NCBI GenBank assembly: GCA_013398615.1
Contig: VZSR01001685.1
Span: 32,977,077-33,041,076 of the forward strand
DNA: 64,000 bases
Origin: Brachypodius melanocephalos
Taxonomy: Eukaryota > Chordata > Aves > Passeriformes > Pycnonotidae
Reading direction: 5' to 3'
Shown here piece by piece: positions 27,301 through 42,300 of the stretch. The notes under the pieces were generated by a model. The model ran no database searches. It saw nothing but the letters and a program-made list of their open reading frames with translations, and was not told where the DNA came from. The position numbers were made by a program, and so were the translations under genes. Numbering within the stretch: the first letter of the stretch is position 1; every line of letters starts with the position of its first letter.

Positions 27301-30300
27301 TTATATGTCTTATACCTACACAAGAGTGTGTCTGCACTCAGAAAAGGCATGAAAACCCCCCACAGCCTCTCTATTTTATTCAGGTTTAATTGCAGCTCAA
27401 ATCACTGACCATTTTTCAATCTTGAGAGACGGAACAGCTTGACACTAATAATACATTTGCAAAGGACACATCATCATTTAACACAACATTAAGTGCTCAG
27501 GGACAACTTTTTACTGTAGACACAATGTGCGCTGAGCTCAGGGTTGACATTTAATGCTACAAAGATAATCCAACCAGTCATTCATGAGGGGTAAATTAAT
27601 TTTCAAGCAACTATAGTTCAACTTTAAGCCAACAAGAAGGACGCATTAAAATGAATAACTTCATTTTATGCTGCATGCAAGATTTAAGAACCCCAAAATA
27701 AAATGCATTCTTAAGTACACCAAAATATACCCATTTAATTATTGCTATCTTTCCCTCATTCCAAACCAGAAATCTGGTCATATTTGCTAAGTATAATATT
27801 CTGACTGGAAGCAGAAAATGCCTCAAATTTTCTATGAGTTGCAATGAAAAGCAGCATTTCATTATAAAATGGTTTACATCTAAAATTTGTATTAGACATA
27901 CTTTGATTGTAACAAGTAATTAAGAACATATTTAAATTAGCATCTTTTCTGATACTTAAGGAATATTTTAAAAATCTATATAAGCATTTAAGAAAATAAA
28001 TTTAGGAAACCAATTATCAATAATGTACAGAACAACAAATAAAAACAATACTTTAAATCAGCTAATTATTCAGGTAATTTGCTTTCAATACCTGTAGAAT
28101 TATAATACTCAATTAACTGCAAGATTATAATGAAAGATCTGAAGAACAGCATTAAAAATATTAATGCTTAGTACTACTATTTGATAGGCAGTCCTTTTTC
28201 ATGCCTTTCAGTGCTAAACTATCTGTTGCAATCCCCTGCTGAACTTCAACAGGTGCATGGCTACAGCCATTAAAAAGTACTGACTCCATGTAACAATGGC
28301 AGGTCTTCAACTAACTTTTCCAACAATCTCGTTTCCTACTAAAGGAGACAACTATGAAAACATTAAATACCTTTCTTAAAAATAAAATAACACGATTAAT
28401 TTGAAACAATCACTGGATATTTCACTTGTTTCTTCTCCACCTACATAATATATACACACATTACTTTGTACATGTTGAGTACATTTGTACTACTTTCCTA
28501 TGCAACAACTGCTCGCAGTTACACTTTCATATAAACAACCATATTTTAGTATAAATTCTAAAAATGAAAAAAGCAAACCAAAACTACTACTGCAGAGATG
28601 ATTTACAAGAGCATGTAGTAACAAGTCAAGAGAGAATGGCCTTAAATTGAAAGAGAGTAGGTTTAGATTAGATATTAGAAAAAAAATTCTCTACTGTGAG
28701 GTTGGTGAGGCACTGGAAGAGGTTGCCCAGAGAAGCTGTGGATGCCCCATCCCTGGAAGTGTTTAAGGTCAGACTGGATGGAGCACTGAGTAACCTCATC
28801 TGGTGAGTGCTGCCCATGGCCGGAGTTTGAACAAGATGAGGTCCCTTCCAGCACAAACCATTCTATGATTCTGTGAAGTATTCACTATCAATGCAATTAA
28901 AAGCCATATTTTTATCAAACATTTGATGAGATGATTTTTGGGCAACAGCAACTATCGTACTATTCTTTTGATGATAAGAGGTGTGGAAAAGGCAGCATAA
29001 GGTGTGATGAGAGACACACAGAACACAATGAGTCTTTCTGCCTCTGATTTAGGCTGCACCCAGCTGCAATTTGGCTTGCACCGATTTTATTAACGGTTGG
29101 CTGCAAATAGAGGAAACGTGACATATTCCCCCAAAAGTGGAAACAGATCTTACTGGGATCTTTTATATACATACTCTTCTTACACATTCATAGTCTGCCT
29201 GTGATTCTACTCACTGTTACAAACCCTCCCTCCAAGATTACTGCATAAGCATTTCTAATGCTTACTCAGTTTGTAGGTTGAATATTTATGCCACAGTTAA
29301 GAAATCTGCCCTTTTTCTGTTGCATTATATTCTATTTTTCCAAGCCATTTCACTGATTTCTCAAATTTAGTTTGAATTTGCCTCTCATACTAGTATAATT
29401 TACAGACTAAATTCATCATCCCATTGGCAATTAAAATACTGGGTCTAGGCCACTGTGGATCCACTAGTAACTACTGAGAACAGCTTTCATATCAGTTTGA
29501 TACCCATCTTGCAGTAGCTTCATATTCATATATCTCTAGCTTGTTTACCAGACACATTGACAAGGCCAGGGTAAACGGCACCTCTTCCTCTTCCCCATCA
29601 ATGGTAAGTTTGCTACTCTATCAGGGAAGAAAATTGAACTGATTTGACAAAACGCATTGGCTGTTACTGACCTCCTTGTTGGACTGTGGATCCTTACAAG
29701 AAACTGTCCCTATCCTGCTGGAGAGCTTACCGTGAAGGATAAGGAAGCTTCATTCAATAATTTATGATTATTATATGTTCCATCTGTCTGCCTGTTACTG
29801 TGATGTTGGCTTTATAATTACCAGAGGTTAGCTCCAATAAACACTAGTCACCCCTTCTCCCATGTCTAATGCTCCCCCTCAACTTCTCTCCAAGGAGCCA
29901 CAGACATCTGCAACAATACACCTCCAACCTTTCTTCTGGGGGCCTTTGCTTAAAGGAAGGATGGTGACAACTAGTCTAGGAAGGAAATGACACAATTTGT
30001 CACCCACACCTTCTTTTTCCCCAACAGAAACAGAGAGGCCTTGGAGGTGGCACAGAAGACCTGAGCAGATAAGGCCATACGAAACACAGTACAGGACTTT
30101 CACCACAAATACCATATCACATCTGTTTCTATCAGTTTCAGTTTTCTTCTCTCACACACAATAGGATGGCACTACTTGAACAGTATTAAAGAATGTATCT
30201 GATTTTATGAAAAACAAACAAAGCCTTGCAGTAAACAAAGATCAGTGAAGTTGCACAATGAATCAGGGACAGAACACCAGAGACAGTACAGCTCAGGAGA

Positions 30301-33300
30301 AGCTAGGTCACTTCTCTGTGACACCTGCTTTGCTGAGCAGAAATTCCTTTTAATGTTAAACTGAGATTCTGATGCCCAGTTTACATTAATTCACCACTGG
30401 TCATATCTTGCTGAAGAAAAGCTTCCCAGGTCTGAACCAAACAAAGCCTGGACTGGAGCTAGAACTTGTAGGTAACAGACTCAATTTATGGATTTAGTAT
30501 AAGTATGGGATTCATGTTGTTCACCTAGGAGCAGAAGACCTGCAAGAGCTGAGTGGGATATCCTATGAATAAGTCACAGCCACACTTGAAAAGTGAAAGG
30601 AAGAAAATATCTGAGTGAGGAGACTTGCAAGAAGTCAGGCACCATAAGAATGGCACAAATGTGATCCTGAATGCTTTAACTTCTGATCCAGTGTCTTATC
30701 CAGTGGATAATGCTTTTCTCAGGATTGAAAATAAATAGAATGCTGTCTGCCAAGATGTAGTAATTTCTTACTAGTAAGTCATATCATTCTGGACCAGCTC
30801 TATATAACAAGACCACCCCAAAATACAAGTTGTAATTTATTAATTCTGCCTAAGTAAAAGGTTTCCAGTAATACTGACAGCATTTGCAGTTCTCACTTCA
30901 GTGAAGCACATTGCAAAGGATGCTTTGTCAGACCTACATATCACTGTCACTCCAGAAGTCAATGCACTGACAGTCATAGCAGAGGTGGATGTTACAGGAT
31001 ACTGTGAAAGTGATTATGTAAGATAGAAAAACAGATTTTTGGAGTCTCACTCCAGCAATGCAGAAATCAGAAGCTTTTAATGGAATTAGCCAAGAAGGGA
31101 ACATCTCTTGTACACATCACCATTATCCCTTGGGATCCTAAAATTACTTGTGAGGAATGATCTCTCCAACTCACTCATAATTTTAGCACACCTAAGAACT
31201 ACATATCTTCAGCTCACCCGTAATTTAAACTTCTTTCCTTCAACAGAAACACCACCTGACAGGTCTTAACTAAAAGTGAATGACAGCAATAGCAGCTTAC
31301 TTAAAAGTGTAAAGGAGATGCATATTTATGAGCACCGAGAGTAATGGTTTCTGGACCTGAGAACTAAAGGTGTAATAATGTCTTGATGGCATATTAGGAG
31401 ACAGAATTCTACCTTCAAGAGCCAAACCAGGCTTCTGTCAGTGATGAGTGTTGAGATAATAGGATAGAGGAGCCTGGCTAACTTTTAAAGGTAATTTTTC
31501 AGACCTTCAACTCCATCCTTTTCCCTTTCTGAAGGCTCACAGAAAAGGAATTACACGCGTGTGGATAGTAAAATAATGGCATCTTATTCCTGGCTTCTGG
31601 ACTGAACTTCCTGACAGGTGAATGTCTGGAATTCTTCACAAATACTGCAATCTAAAATAGACAGCAAGAATAGCTAGGCTTTACTTCAACCTTCTCTTCA
31701 GAAACACAAATTTGTCAAGTAACTTATATGTTGCAATTTTTCCAGTAACTGACATCAGAGTGATAGTAATGATTTTATCTGAGACTCTTATTTTATTTCA
31801 CTATTTGCATCAGGATCACTGCTCTGTTGATATTGTAATGAATTAAATCAGTTGGTTTCAGTAATAGCCTTACTTTGAACACTACTTATTATAAAATATT
31901 TAAATAGTGAAAGGCATGTATTAGGGCAATCTATTCAAAGAACCAAGGGTTGCTCCCAATATCCTTTCTTCCAAATCTTATTCCACAGGATGATCTTTTA
32001 AGTATGATGTCTCTTGTAGGAAACATACAAAAGATGGAAAGAGTGTTAAGGAAAAAATTCTACCATGTGGAAAACTATTTGATTAGATCAGATAAAGCAT
32101 GGAGCTGTCTTCTATTCCTGAATCTTCCATAAAATTACTGTATGACCTTGGGAAATCTCTTTTCCTTGCATGACTTTGGTACTCATCAAAAACTATTGAG
32201 ATCCTAGTCTAATAGTATAATAGAAGTAAAAAACACTCATGAATGTTATCTATTAGAGATGATTCTCTGATGGCCCATATTAATTTATTTTTAAAGATTT
32301 TAAAATTACATTTACAAATATAATGAGAAATAATTAAACAAGTACCTGAAAAAGTAACTGAATCTGCTTCTGACCCTTAAATTCAATTTCTTATTCATTA
32401 AAAATATGTGTTAAATATTTATAAACCCATGGACAAAGCAATTTCAGTTTCTGGAATTAAAAGCATACAAAATTAAACAGAATTAAACAGAAAACTAACT
32501 TTCAGCTATGCTTTGTTCCTCACAAACTGTATGTGGACACTGCTCTGATCACAAAAGTCCTGTGTGCCACCCTCAGCCTTCCCTTGATGAAGTCCTGCTG
32601 TCTAGAGTTACCTAATGTGGTCTAGCATGTGACACAGGACACAGAACACCAGCCATGCACCATTAGGTGGCCAATGACTTGGTCTTAGTTCAACTCCATC
32701 TCCTGTGAGAGAGTCCTGATGCAAACCATCAGCACAGAGAACCCCCCATCTCCCAGGTGAGCTCCCAGCAGACAGGACAGGCATTGATCTGTGCACACAA
32801 GAGTTTATTTGTAAACTCTCTGAATGGTCCTCTATTGACATTCCTCAGTCTGGCCGATTCTGTTTTTTAAACGCACCAGAAAGGACACTTTCATTATACA
32901 TAACATGCAGAGTGAAAAATAGTCATTACATTTATTTTTCAAAGTAATTTTTCAGTTCCTTGCAACCTAGAGGTTTGTCTCACATTTGGAATGAAACGTT
33001 TTTCTGAATGTCTTATTTTGCAGATAGATAGACAGATAGGTAGACAGATATAAGAACACGGAACAACAACAAAAAAAGCTACATGCCCCCTCCCTTTTGG
33101 CACATTTTTCAACAGCTCCATTCCTCAGAAGAAGAGACACAACGTCACTCTCGGTAACAACAGGGTCCTTGTGACAGACATGCTTTTCCTAAAGCAAAAA
33201 AAAAAAGCCAGTGAATCTCACTACGCCAAGTTCTAAGAATTTAGCAAAGGGATTTTGCAAACGCAGAATAGATGACCTTAAATTATCAAAACAGTATTAC

Positions 33301-36300
33301 TACAACATTTGAGTTCAAACACTGTTCAAATGGCAGCCCTAGTCGACACACCAGTGTGATATGTTAGTGACCAACAGTCCCCAGACACACATAGGCCTTC
33401 ATCACTTTCCACTCCAGGTGTTTACTCCACTCTAACCCACCCTAGCCAATATATCAACTTATTCCAAGATTTACTGAGAACAGAGCTCTTCCCATGTCCC
33501 CCACGCTGGTGTACACTTCCACGATCTAAGTGATTCTGTGGGGAAAATTTCAGTAACTACTGTGCACCTCCATAAATTTCTTTCAAAATTTGATAAACTA
33601 AGTTAAATTAATACTTGGCAAATGACTGATTTTGCATATGCTGTGTAATAAATAAATAGGTGGAGAAAGAAAACTCCACCAAAAGAAAGCACCTCAGTCA
33701 GTGATGCATGCAGTGGAGATAGAACATATTACCATGCCCTTATGCCATTACCTTTGGCACCTGCTGTAAACTGTTTGAAAATCTTCCTTTTTACTCACTA
33801 AATATGTTCCCAGGTTCCTTGTCAACCTACAGACACTACGTGTTTTCCTTTTCCATCACTCCCTGGAGATGAGCTAATTGCTAGAAGTATGTGATTTGAG
33901 CTCCTTTTAGTTTCCTATTGAGATTTTTTGATGACAAAATGCCTGTATCACATCCTACCACTGGGACATGCTGGGACAGCTAGGACCAATGGGTAACATA
34001 GGAAAGTCCTGTCTAAGATGTACAACTGGGGATCCTCTGATATACTGCACACTATACTTACTACTAGACTGTTAAGTACTGCACTCCAGTAATACAAAGA
34101 ACAAAACGTGCAGCAACATCAAATGTACACTTAACAATTTATTAAAAAGTACCGCCCAAAAAACTGAAAAAAAATGATGCTGCGGAAATACTGTGATAGC
34201 TTCATCACACTGTGTTGAGAGCACAGGCACTAAAAAGCAAAGGTTAGTGTTATGATCAAAATGTGTCCTTTTTCCCTTATCTCTCTTCCTTTCAGCATGA
34301 ATTTCATGTTCTCTCCCCCCCCACTCCCCAAAAAAAGGAAAAGAGCCTGTGAAATTCAAGATTATGTTGTCAGTTCTCCTCAAATCTTGATTTTGGTAAA
34401 AATATTCAGTATTAACTTTTCCACAAGTAAAACTTCAGTCAGAAAGTTATGGTAATCCTTCCAAATGCATTCTCTAGCTATAAATATCTCAGAAAGCTGC
34501 TCCACTTCACAGTGAAACTTTGTCCATATGGAACATATGACTAGGAAGGACTTGGTGAACTACTGAAATCCAGTGCTTTGCTAGAGAAGGCACATGTATC
34601 ATTCTGTCTTCTTTAAAACTGATCATAGAAAATGATCAGTTGGAAAACAAGTTTGAGCTTTCAGTTTCGGGGGGTTTTTTGGGTATTTTTGGTCGGTTTG
34701 TTTTGTTTTTTCTTTAGCCTACCAATAGGATGTTACCCAAGAAGCTCAATCTCCTGTTGGTAAGAAACTGCCTTCTGTTTCCGTTATGTTTCTCTATGGA
34801 CAATTTATACAGTTACGGACTGGATATATATGGACTGTGTCTTTTCCATGTGTTTACTTGAGAAGTTCCAAAAGGAACCATGTTTGTCTTAAATCATGTT
34901 CAGCTGTGCTAAACAAGGCTTTTCTTGGTCTTCCCTAGTAGTTCTTTCAGCATTTCTTTCACTTTCAATTTATCTTTCTTAAACACAGATGAGCAAAACA
35001 GTACTCAGTACTTCAAACTCACTGTCCCCAGTACCCTATTTAATGGCTTTAATATTTTTTATCATTACTTTAAATACATACAAGGATAAAGTACACTTTT
35101 TTCATGACCATGAGTAATCACTAGGAACGAGGGAACTTTTCCACTAAGATTTCAAGCCGATGAATTGACATCACTGGTTGTGAACTAGCTGGTCATCAAC
35201 ATGCACAGTTCTTTGATACCACTATGGCCATAAACAACAAATGGTGAAGAAATGTAATTAGCTTTTCCAGCACTGAAATATTATTCATTTTATCTTCACA
35301 CTTATGGATTGGATTTTGCTCCCAGTTACAAGGATAAGCAACTGAAACAACTGCTAAATTCAGTAGTGTGATACCTGTCCCAAATTTCCACCACAAGAAA
35401 ATCCAACCTTCCTACTCATGGTCTCTTGACTGTAGGAAGTGTTTCTCTTCAGACTAAAAATTACCTGAAAGGTAGCTGAATAAAGCAAAAAAATTAACAC
35501 TAAACTATGCTTTTAATTTCTCTTTTTTCATCTGTGACAGAAATAAGAAGAGAAAGACAATCCTCTGTTGGATTCCATTTTTTTCTGCTTTTGTAAGAGC
35601 CAAAATGTTTTACTCTCCCTCTCCAAGGAATACATGAAAGCATTTCCCTCTTTGTCCTTTTCACAATGATTACTCATTAGAATGTGATCATTTTCTCTAC
35701 ACAAACATGAGTTATTTTCCCTTTTCCATTAAATCATTTGGATAGAAGATCTTTCATGGAGTATATATGCTACGAGGTCTGTGGTTTTCCAAGCTGCCTA
35801 TTAAGACACACAGAGCCTCCTGTATTACAGACATGAGTCTTTCTTGTAACCCTACCAAATCTTTGCCATCTGGTATTGTACTTAACAGGTGGATTTTCTG
35901 AGACATTTCACACTATGAAGTATGTTAAGGATTGTGCCCTCAGTTCTGTTTGATTTGCAATTTATTCAATGTTTCTCTCTGTGCACTCTAGTTTGCACAG
36001 TCCTCATCTATTCCAGAAAAGACAGAGAGGACTGCAGTCTATCTTTTCTGTAAAGGTATTTCTTCAGAGACAACCCCGCTAGTCATTTCACTCCACTTCT
36101 TTCCACTGTTCAGTAGGCAAAACTCCACTGTACTATACCTGAACATTATGGAAAATGCTGTGTCGAAAACAGAACTGCATTCAGGTTTTGTTATGCTTTC
36201 CACACGTGTGAAAGGCAACATCGTTGTCCACTGAAGACAGTGTAAAATACCTCTAAAAATACATGGATTTAAACTACTGTAGTTATTATCCACAAAGTAA

Positions 36301-39300
36301 CACAACCTGCAGGCCTGATCTGACCTACAAAGGCCACTGGATTGAAATCAAAACTGATTCTGAAAAGCTGAGGGAAACTTACACAGGGCATGAATCCTTC
36401 TTACACTTCATAATCTGTTCAATCTGCATGTTATACGGAATAAAAACTCTTCCTTAACTCGGCTAACGTGTGGCTTGGCTTTGCAAAGTGCTCAACAGCA
36501 ATATTGGCTTATGGCACTTGCTGGCCTGAGTTTTGCCACACACCAGTTCCTGCAGTGTGTTTTCCTGGCTTTGATGTGTATTAGTTTGTGCATGCAGCCA
36601 GATGATGAAGCAGATCAGGGAGTTCACTCAACTCACCAACTGCTCAGCACATACTTTACTTCAAGCTGGATCAAAATGGTATATAAACAGCTCTGCCATC
36701 CCAGAGGATGGTATACTATACACTGTGATATGGTGGCAGGAACAAGAAGAGAGAAGTAGGTGTTGTTAAAGGTCACTTTGTAATGTTGAACTGTACCCTC
36801 TGATTATCTGGCTGCAGGTGCACCAATACATTAGACAGTGTGAATAGGAACTGGAATTAAAGGGTATGCTCACTCCAATTGTTAGAACAGTCTCTGACAC
36901 ATGTGTCCACTGTCACTCTCTCCCAAGTAATTCCTACACATGGCTCAAGAAGAAACTGAAAATTGCCTAGAGCAATTTTCTATAAGCAGTGTGCAAGCAG
37001 CTACTCCGTTTTAGGGATAAAAGAGTTTAACAGTACCATCAGGGTTATTTGACCTCTGTGCCAGAAAGCAGTATAATGCTTGCTTAACCTACAAGTGCAG
37101 ACATGAATCACCAGCCCAAACTCTCACCCTTCACCTGTTAGAACAGAAGTCCGTAGAGATTATTCTTACACATCTCCACTCAGTGCCTGCAAAAGGCCCC
37201 ATTTACATTCTACTTCAACTTAAAACTTCTCTCTGCTCTTTAGTTCACAGTGACCACAGGTGCCTCAGGCCAGGTCTAAACTGACAGCTGCAGACTCATT
37301 CTGCTCGTGATGTGAACTGGTAAGGTGCGAGCAGGAGATGCATTGCCACAGTACACAGCATCATGGCCAAGTTAATTAGTGCTGATAAAAGACAGGTCAA
37401 CACAAGCACTGTGCTCAAGAGGCCCAAAGCTGAAGGGTTTAATACACAGTGTGAGCTCAGACCTACTCAAAACAGCTTCAGTAAATCTGGGCCGCACTCT
37501 TATCAGTATGCTGTAACCTTGAGCTAAAGGGACCATGTCTAATGCTGAGACACTGTTTCACTCCATATGCTAGTTCATTATCCAGCTCCTCTCTGTTTTG
37601 ACTGCCAACAAATAATGATGTTTTTCAACACTTCTCCACTAGGAACTGAATGCACAAACATCGCATCATAAATGCCACCCAACATCTGCCAGGCAGTTAC
37701 CATCTTCCCATGCCTATCACCTAGGCTGAACCTAAGCAAGTGATTTACTGACAATCTGTGTCACATCCTCTTACCTATCGCACCCTAGATCATCCAAACA
37801 TCAATGCTTATGAATGGCCCACAGGTATTCAGTTAAAATACCACAGGAAAATTATTTCTAACAAACCCCCCCAACCATGCATTCTAAACTTACTGTTACT
37901 TAGTTAATGAAAAATCAAATATTGCAACTGAGGATATCAGTTTTAGTACAAATCTTACAGCACCACTTAAAATATGCTGATAATGATATTCACAGAAAAT
38001 AACTAAAAGCCATGCTTTTCCACTTTGCCTGTTTAACAGGTGGTCAAAATTCTTGAAAATACTATTGTTTGCTCTACGAGTCATTCCAGAACAGTATTAG
38101 TAGCTTAGCTGAGCAAAATTCCCTCTGTTGGTCCCACAGTGAATAGGGTATCTATGTAACTCAAATAATGACAAGGACCAGATTTCAAGCAAAGTATTTA
38201 AAAAATTAAGCAACAGATCAGTGACTTGCCTTGTATTATCTGTAAATTTAATAACTGAAACCAGAGTGCTCAATCAGGGCAAATTATTTGTTTTCCCACA
38301 CTCCACTTATTGTAGAGCTCTTCGTTCACTTCACAGTGCTTTTCTGTACTGATTAAACTACTACACAAATGAAATATCTCAAAATTACTTTGAATGTGTG
38401 AATATTTTCAATAGTGCTTACTTTAATCAGCCTTTACTATCAAGTAAAAGCAAAAGCTAGTCACATGATGTTTGAGATTTCTGTAATTCAAATCAAACAA
38501 ATGCCTTTTCTTATTTTCATTCTAGCAGTTTGAGCTTCCTAAGACCATTCTCCTTCTGCCCTGTAAGTTCTTTTCTTATCCAACACTTTAAGCCTGCAGG
38601 CAATATGTAGAGCCGAGCAGACAATCCCATAAATAGTTCAAGACCTTGAAAAGCACAATGTAGCCAGTTCCTAACTTTCTTCCAAAATAAGGCATAGTAC
38701 AAGCAAAAGTTTCCACTGAAAAGAAAAATATTTTTAATACAATCCAGTTACAGAAATCCATGACAACACGCAATTAATGGACTGCATGATAGCAATCACC
38801 AATGGGATTCATAACATTCAATCCATTACAAAAGCCAGATGACTTTTTTGTGGTCATGCTTTCCCTAAACATGGACGTCTAACACGTTCTTTTAAGGCCA
38901 TAAATAGGTGCAATACCTGATGAACTACATAATGCACATGGTCACATCCTGAAGCACGAAATACAAAAATCTCTTCAGTTAAATCTCTTGACTTGATCCA
39001 AAGTGACTCTTATGTCTTTCTTCTTAGACCACCATGCCTGCAGTGCTTGTCAGACTCCTTGCTGCCTTCATTACTGCTAGCCCAGACAGGGGAGGAGCAG
39101 AGGTTAAACAGACCACCACTTTCCATGGTAGGACAACAGCTGGACAAAACTTAACTGCACCCAAAAAACCCAGAGCTACTTTTCATAGCACGGTAGCTAA
39201 AGAAATGCAGTTACAACTACAAATTATGTTCACATTAAATATCTATCAAGCACATCCTGAGAGATGCATTTGCGCTGGGTATTTCATTCTCATGCCTGCT

Positions 39301-42300
39301 CCACTGCTTTGTTACGATGAAATGAAAGGAAATCCAATTTGTAGTTCACTGCCCAACTCTCCTTGCATTTATATTAATGCAATAGTACCTACGAACATAA
39401 GCACATGCACCACACGTAGAGAATGCGTATATATGAACACTGTGCACACCAAAAAATTATGTCTGAGATTTTTTAGAAATGGGTGTCTAAAATTAGATTT
39501 ACATATTCACACTGAGATGAGAGTACTTTGAAGTCCAGCTTTCACACATGAGCTAAGATTTTCAAAGCCTAGTGAAAGAATTTCTAAAAATGTTAACTGC
39601 TTTGCCTCTGAATGTAATATATACACACTTATATGTGTCTATAGTGAAAACTTTATATATTTTGTAAAGCATTTTAAGAGTTTTTTCTCAGCTGAAAACT
39701 GATTGCAGAAATTAATTCACTGAAGAACTGAATGAAGCTGAGAGTAACTACATACACAAATATGTAACATTGCAACAGCCTTGTAGACACTGGATACCTT
39801 ACAGGAATTGCAAGTGCTTGAAATAACACCATGCTGAAAGCCAGTTCAGCAACTGGAAATATGTCATATTATACTCTCATTTGCACCTATAACAAATTTG
39901 TAGCAAATCCACAGAGTGAAATAGTGACATTGTCACTATTGTGATGAGATTAAAATAAGAGCAGACTATGAGCCTCCATCTATATAAGAGTACTAAACAA
40001 GAGTAGTATGAACATATAGTACAAGTAGTACTATAACTAAACAAGCTCAAAGAAACCTTTGCTGTGGAGAAGGGATGGGAGCCAATGGTCTAGATACACA
40101 ACCTTTCTCCTTATCTCCTCTTGAAGGTGTGTGAACACATTCCCACAGTCCTCTGGATCTGCAGCCACTCCTCCCATTCTTGCTCAGAATGAGTCTATGT
40201 CTGCCCAACAAATGAAAACTAAATAATATCCACACAAATATAAGTACATATCCAGATCTACCATCACCTTTTATGCTCTCAGCCAAAGCAATAAAACACA
40301 GCTCTGCTGCTTTGGACATACAAACTATGGGATCACAAGCTGCATGTGCTTAACATCCATCATCAGTCTCCACAGAACATTTAAAAACATCCCAATCGTC
40401 ACAATATGTGGATTAAATTAGTATAGCCAGACTAGGCTTTACTTTGCAGCAGTGTTTTCCTCAGCTGCTCCCACTTTAGTTTCCAAAAAGTGATTCCACT
40501 GGCATAAAATTAAAATCAAAACAGCACTAACTGGCCAAAGGATGTAGTTCATTTTTTGTGACACAAAAAATTCATTCTTCATAAAACCTCCTCCCAAGAA
40601 AAAGGAACTACACATGGTATCACTGACCTAACACTGTGAAGTATGAAATTTAGATTCCAAAACTTGCCAACAGTCACACATAATAGCAAAAGGAGGACTT
40701 TTTTCGCCACTTCTCTTTATTGCATGCTTAGTAATAGAAAACTTCAAGAGAGCAAATGTAACATTCCATAAGCAAAAAAAGGTACACCAGAACTGTCTAC
40801 CTCTTGTGGGTTTCTCTCACTATAAATATACAGTAGGAGAAGACTTTCTGAGTAGTCAGTATTTGTTTCTGTACTTTTCCCCTCCTTTCCCACAGTAAAT
40901 AGGTGACTGACATTAAAATAGGGGAAAAATTATGACTAGTTAAAAAAATAGACTGGAGATTTTTTATTCCATTGACGTCTGTCCTGCTACATCTTTGCTT
41001 ATGGCAGAGGAGAGCAATCTCGATGTAGATGTTGCTTTCTGGTTCTGTGCCTTTTTGTAACAGACAAAAGAGACAGGAATTGCTGCTTTGTGACAATTGG
41101 GTAAAATTTTGAAATTTTTCAGTACAATTCAGTTCAAACATTTTTTGCTGTTGCTGCTGTTATTTCAGAAATTATATCTAAAATTTTCATGCTGATAAAA
41201 AGCATTTGCTGATCCAAACCAAAACAACCACATTTCACTTCAAAGTATGCAATGTGTTTCAATGAAAACGATCAAAACGTAACATTTTCCCTCTTTTAAG
41301 GCTGAAAAGGAAGGTTGATAATAGCCACTTTTCTTGAGTATGCAATGGTACTACTCAGAACAAGGAAGGTAGAGGCACACTAACTCCATAAAAACACAGA
41401 TGAAGTAAACAGTAACAGAAAACAGAAAAGGTGAGGTGGTAGAGAGTAAAGACAACTCCTATAGCAGAAGAGAAATGGCAATCTGCCACAAGAAGGGCTT
41501 GTCTCTGGAGACAAGAAGGCAACAGGTCCATGCTCCAGCTGGTAGCTGGAGGTAGGAACCCCAGAGATGTTCGTGCTGCCACTAGTCCCCCAAGCTTTTC
41601 TCCATCTCAGGGCTACAGTGACACCACAGCCTTGGCCCTAAGGCACCTTCCTTCTGGACAAGTCACCAGCCTCCACACCAAGGAATTTTCAAAAGACCCA
41701 GCTTTACCCATAAAGTTTTATCTGTTAGTTTGGGTGGGCACCACTCTCTCCACTCCTGCACTGCCACAGCAGGATTCAGGTCTCCTACCCAGTCCCCTTC
41801 CCTATTGCTGCTCCACATGTGTGATGCCAATGAGCACCACCTCCATCACCAAGTCACCATGCTCACTCTACCAAAGTCAGTAGCTTTGTGCTTTCCAAAG
41901 CAAAAAGAGAATGTATTTTCATTCATAACTTTTACTCCTTCCCAGGGGATGTGAGGAGCCTTATTCGGTCCAAAGAACCCCTGGGATATGCCTATAAGAG
42001 TTCCACCCCCTAAAAGATCAAGCTGGCAAGTCAGGAGATACAGAGCAGACAATATGCAGACCTTTGAGTCTACAAATTGAAGGTTGAATGACTGGCAAAC
42101 AGCCTCTCCTCATGAAAAATTATGCTACAGCAACACAATACTAATGGGAGCCAAAAGTATGTCTATTCCTGATTTGTAGACCAGGTTTTAGTTATGCTAT
42201 AATCCTCTCAGTAGGCCTGCTTAGGATCCCACAATCACACAAGTCATGAACACTACCCACAAATCCTGCGGCTTCCATGCCGAGCAAGCGACACACCAGA

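Noticed and set aside
28668..28856. 62-codon minus-strand frame
   Set aside because: Antisense of the CR1 tail; the same kind of frame recurs in the CR1 at 6582-6860.
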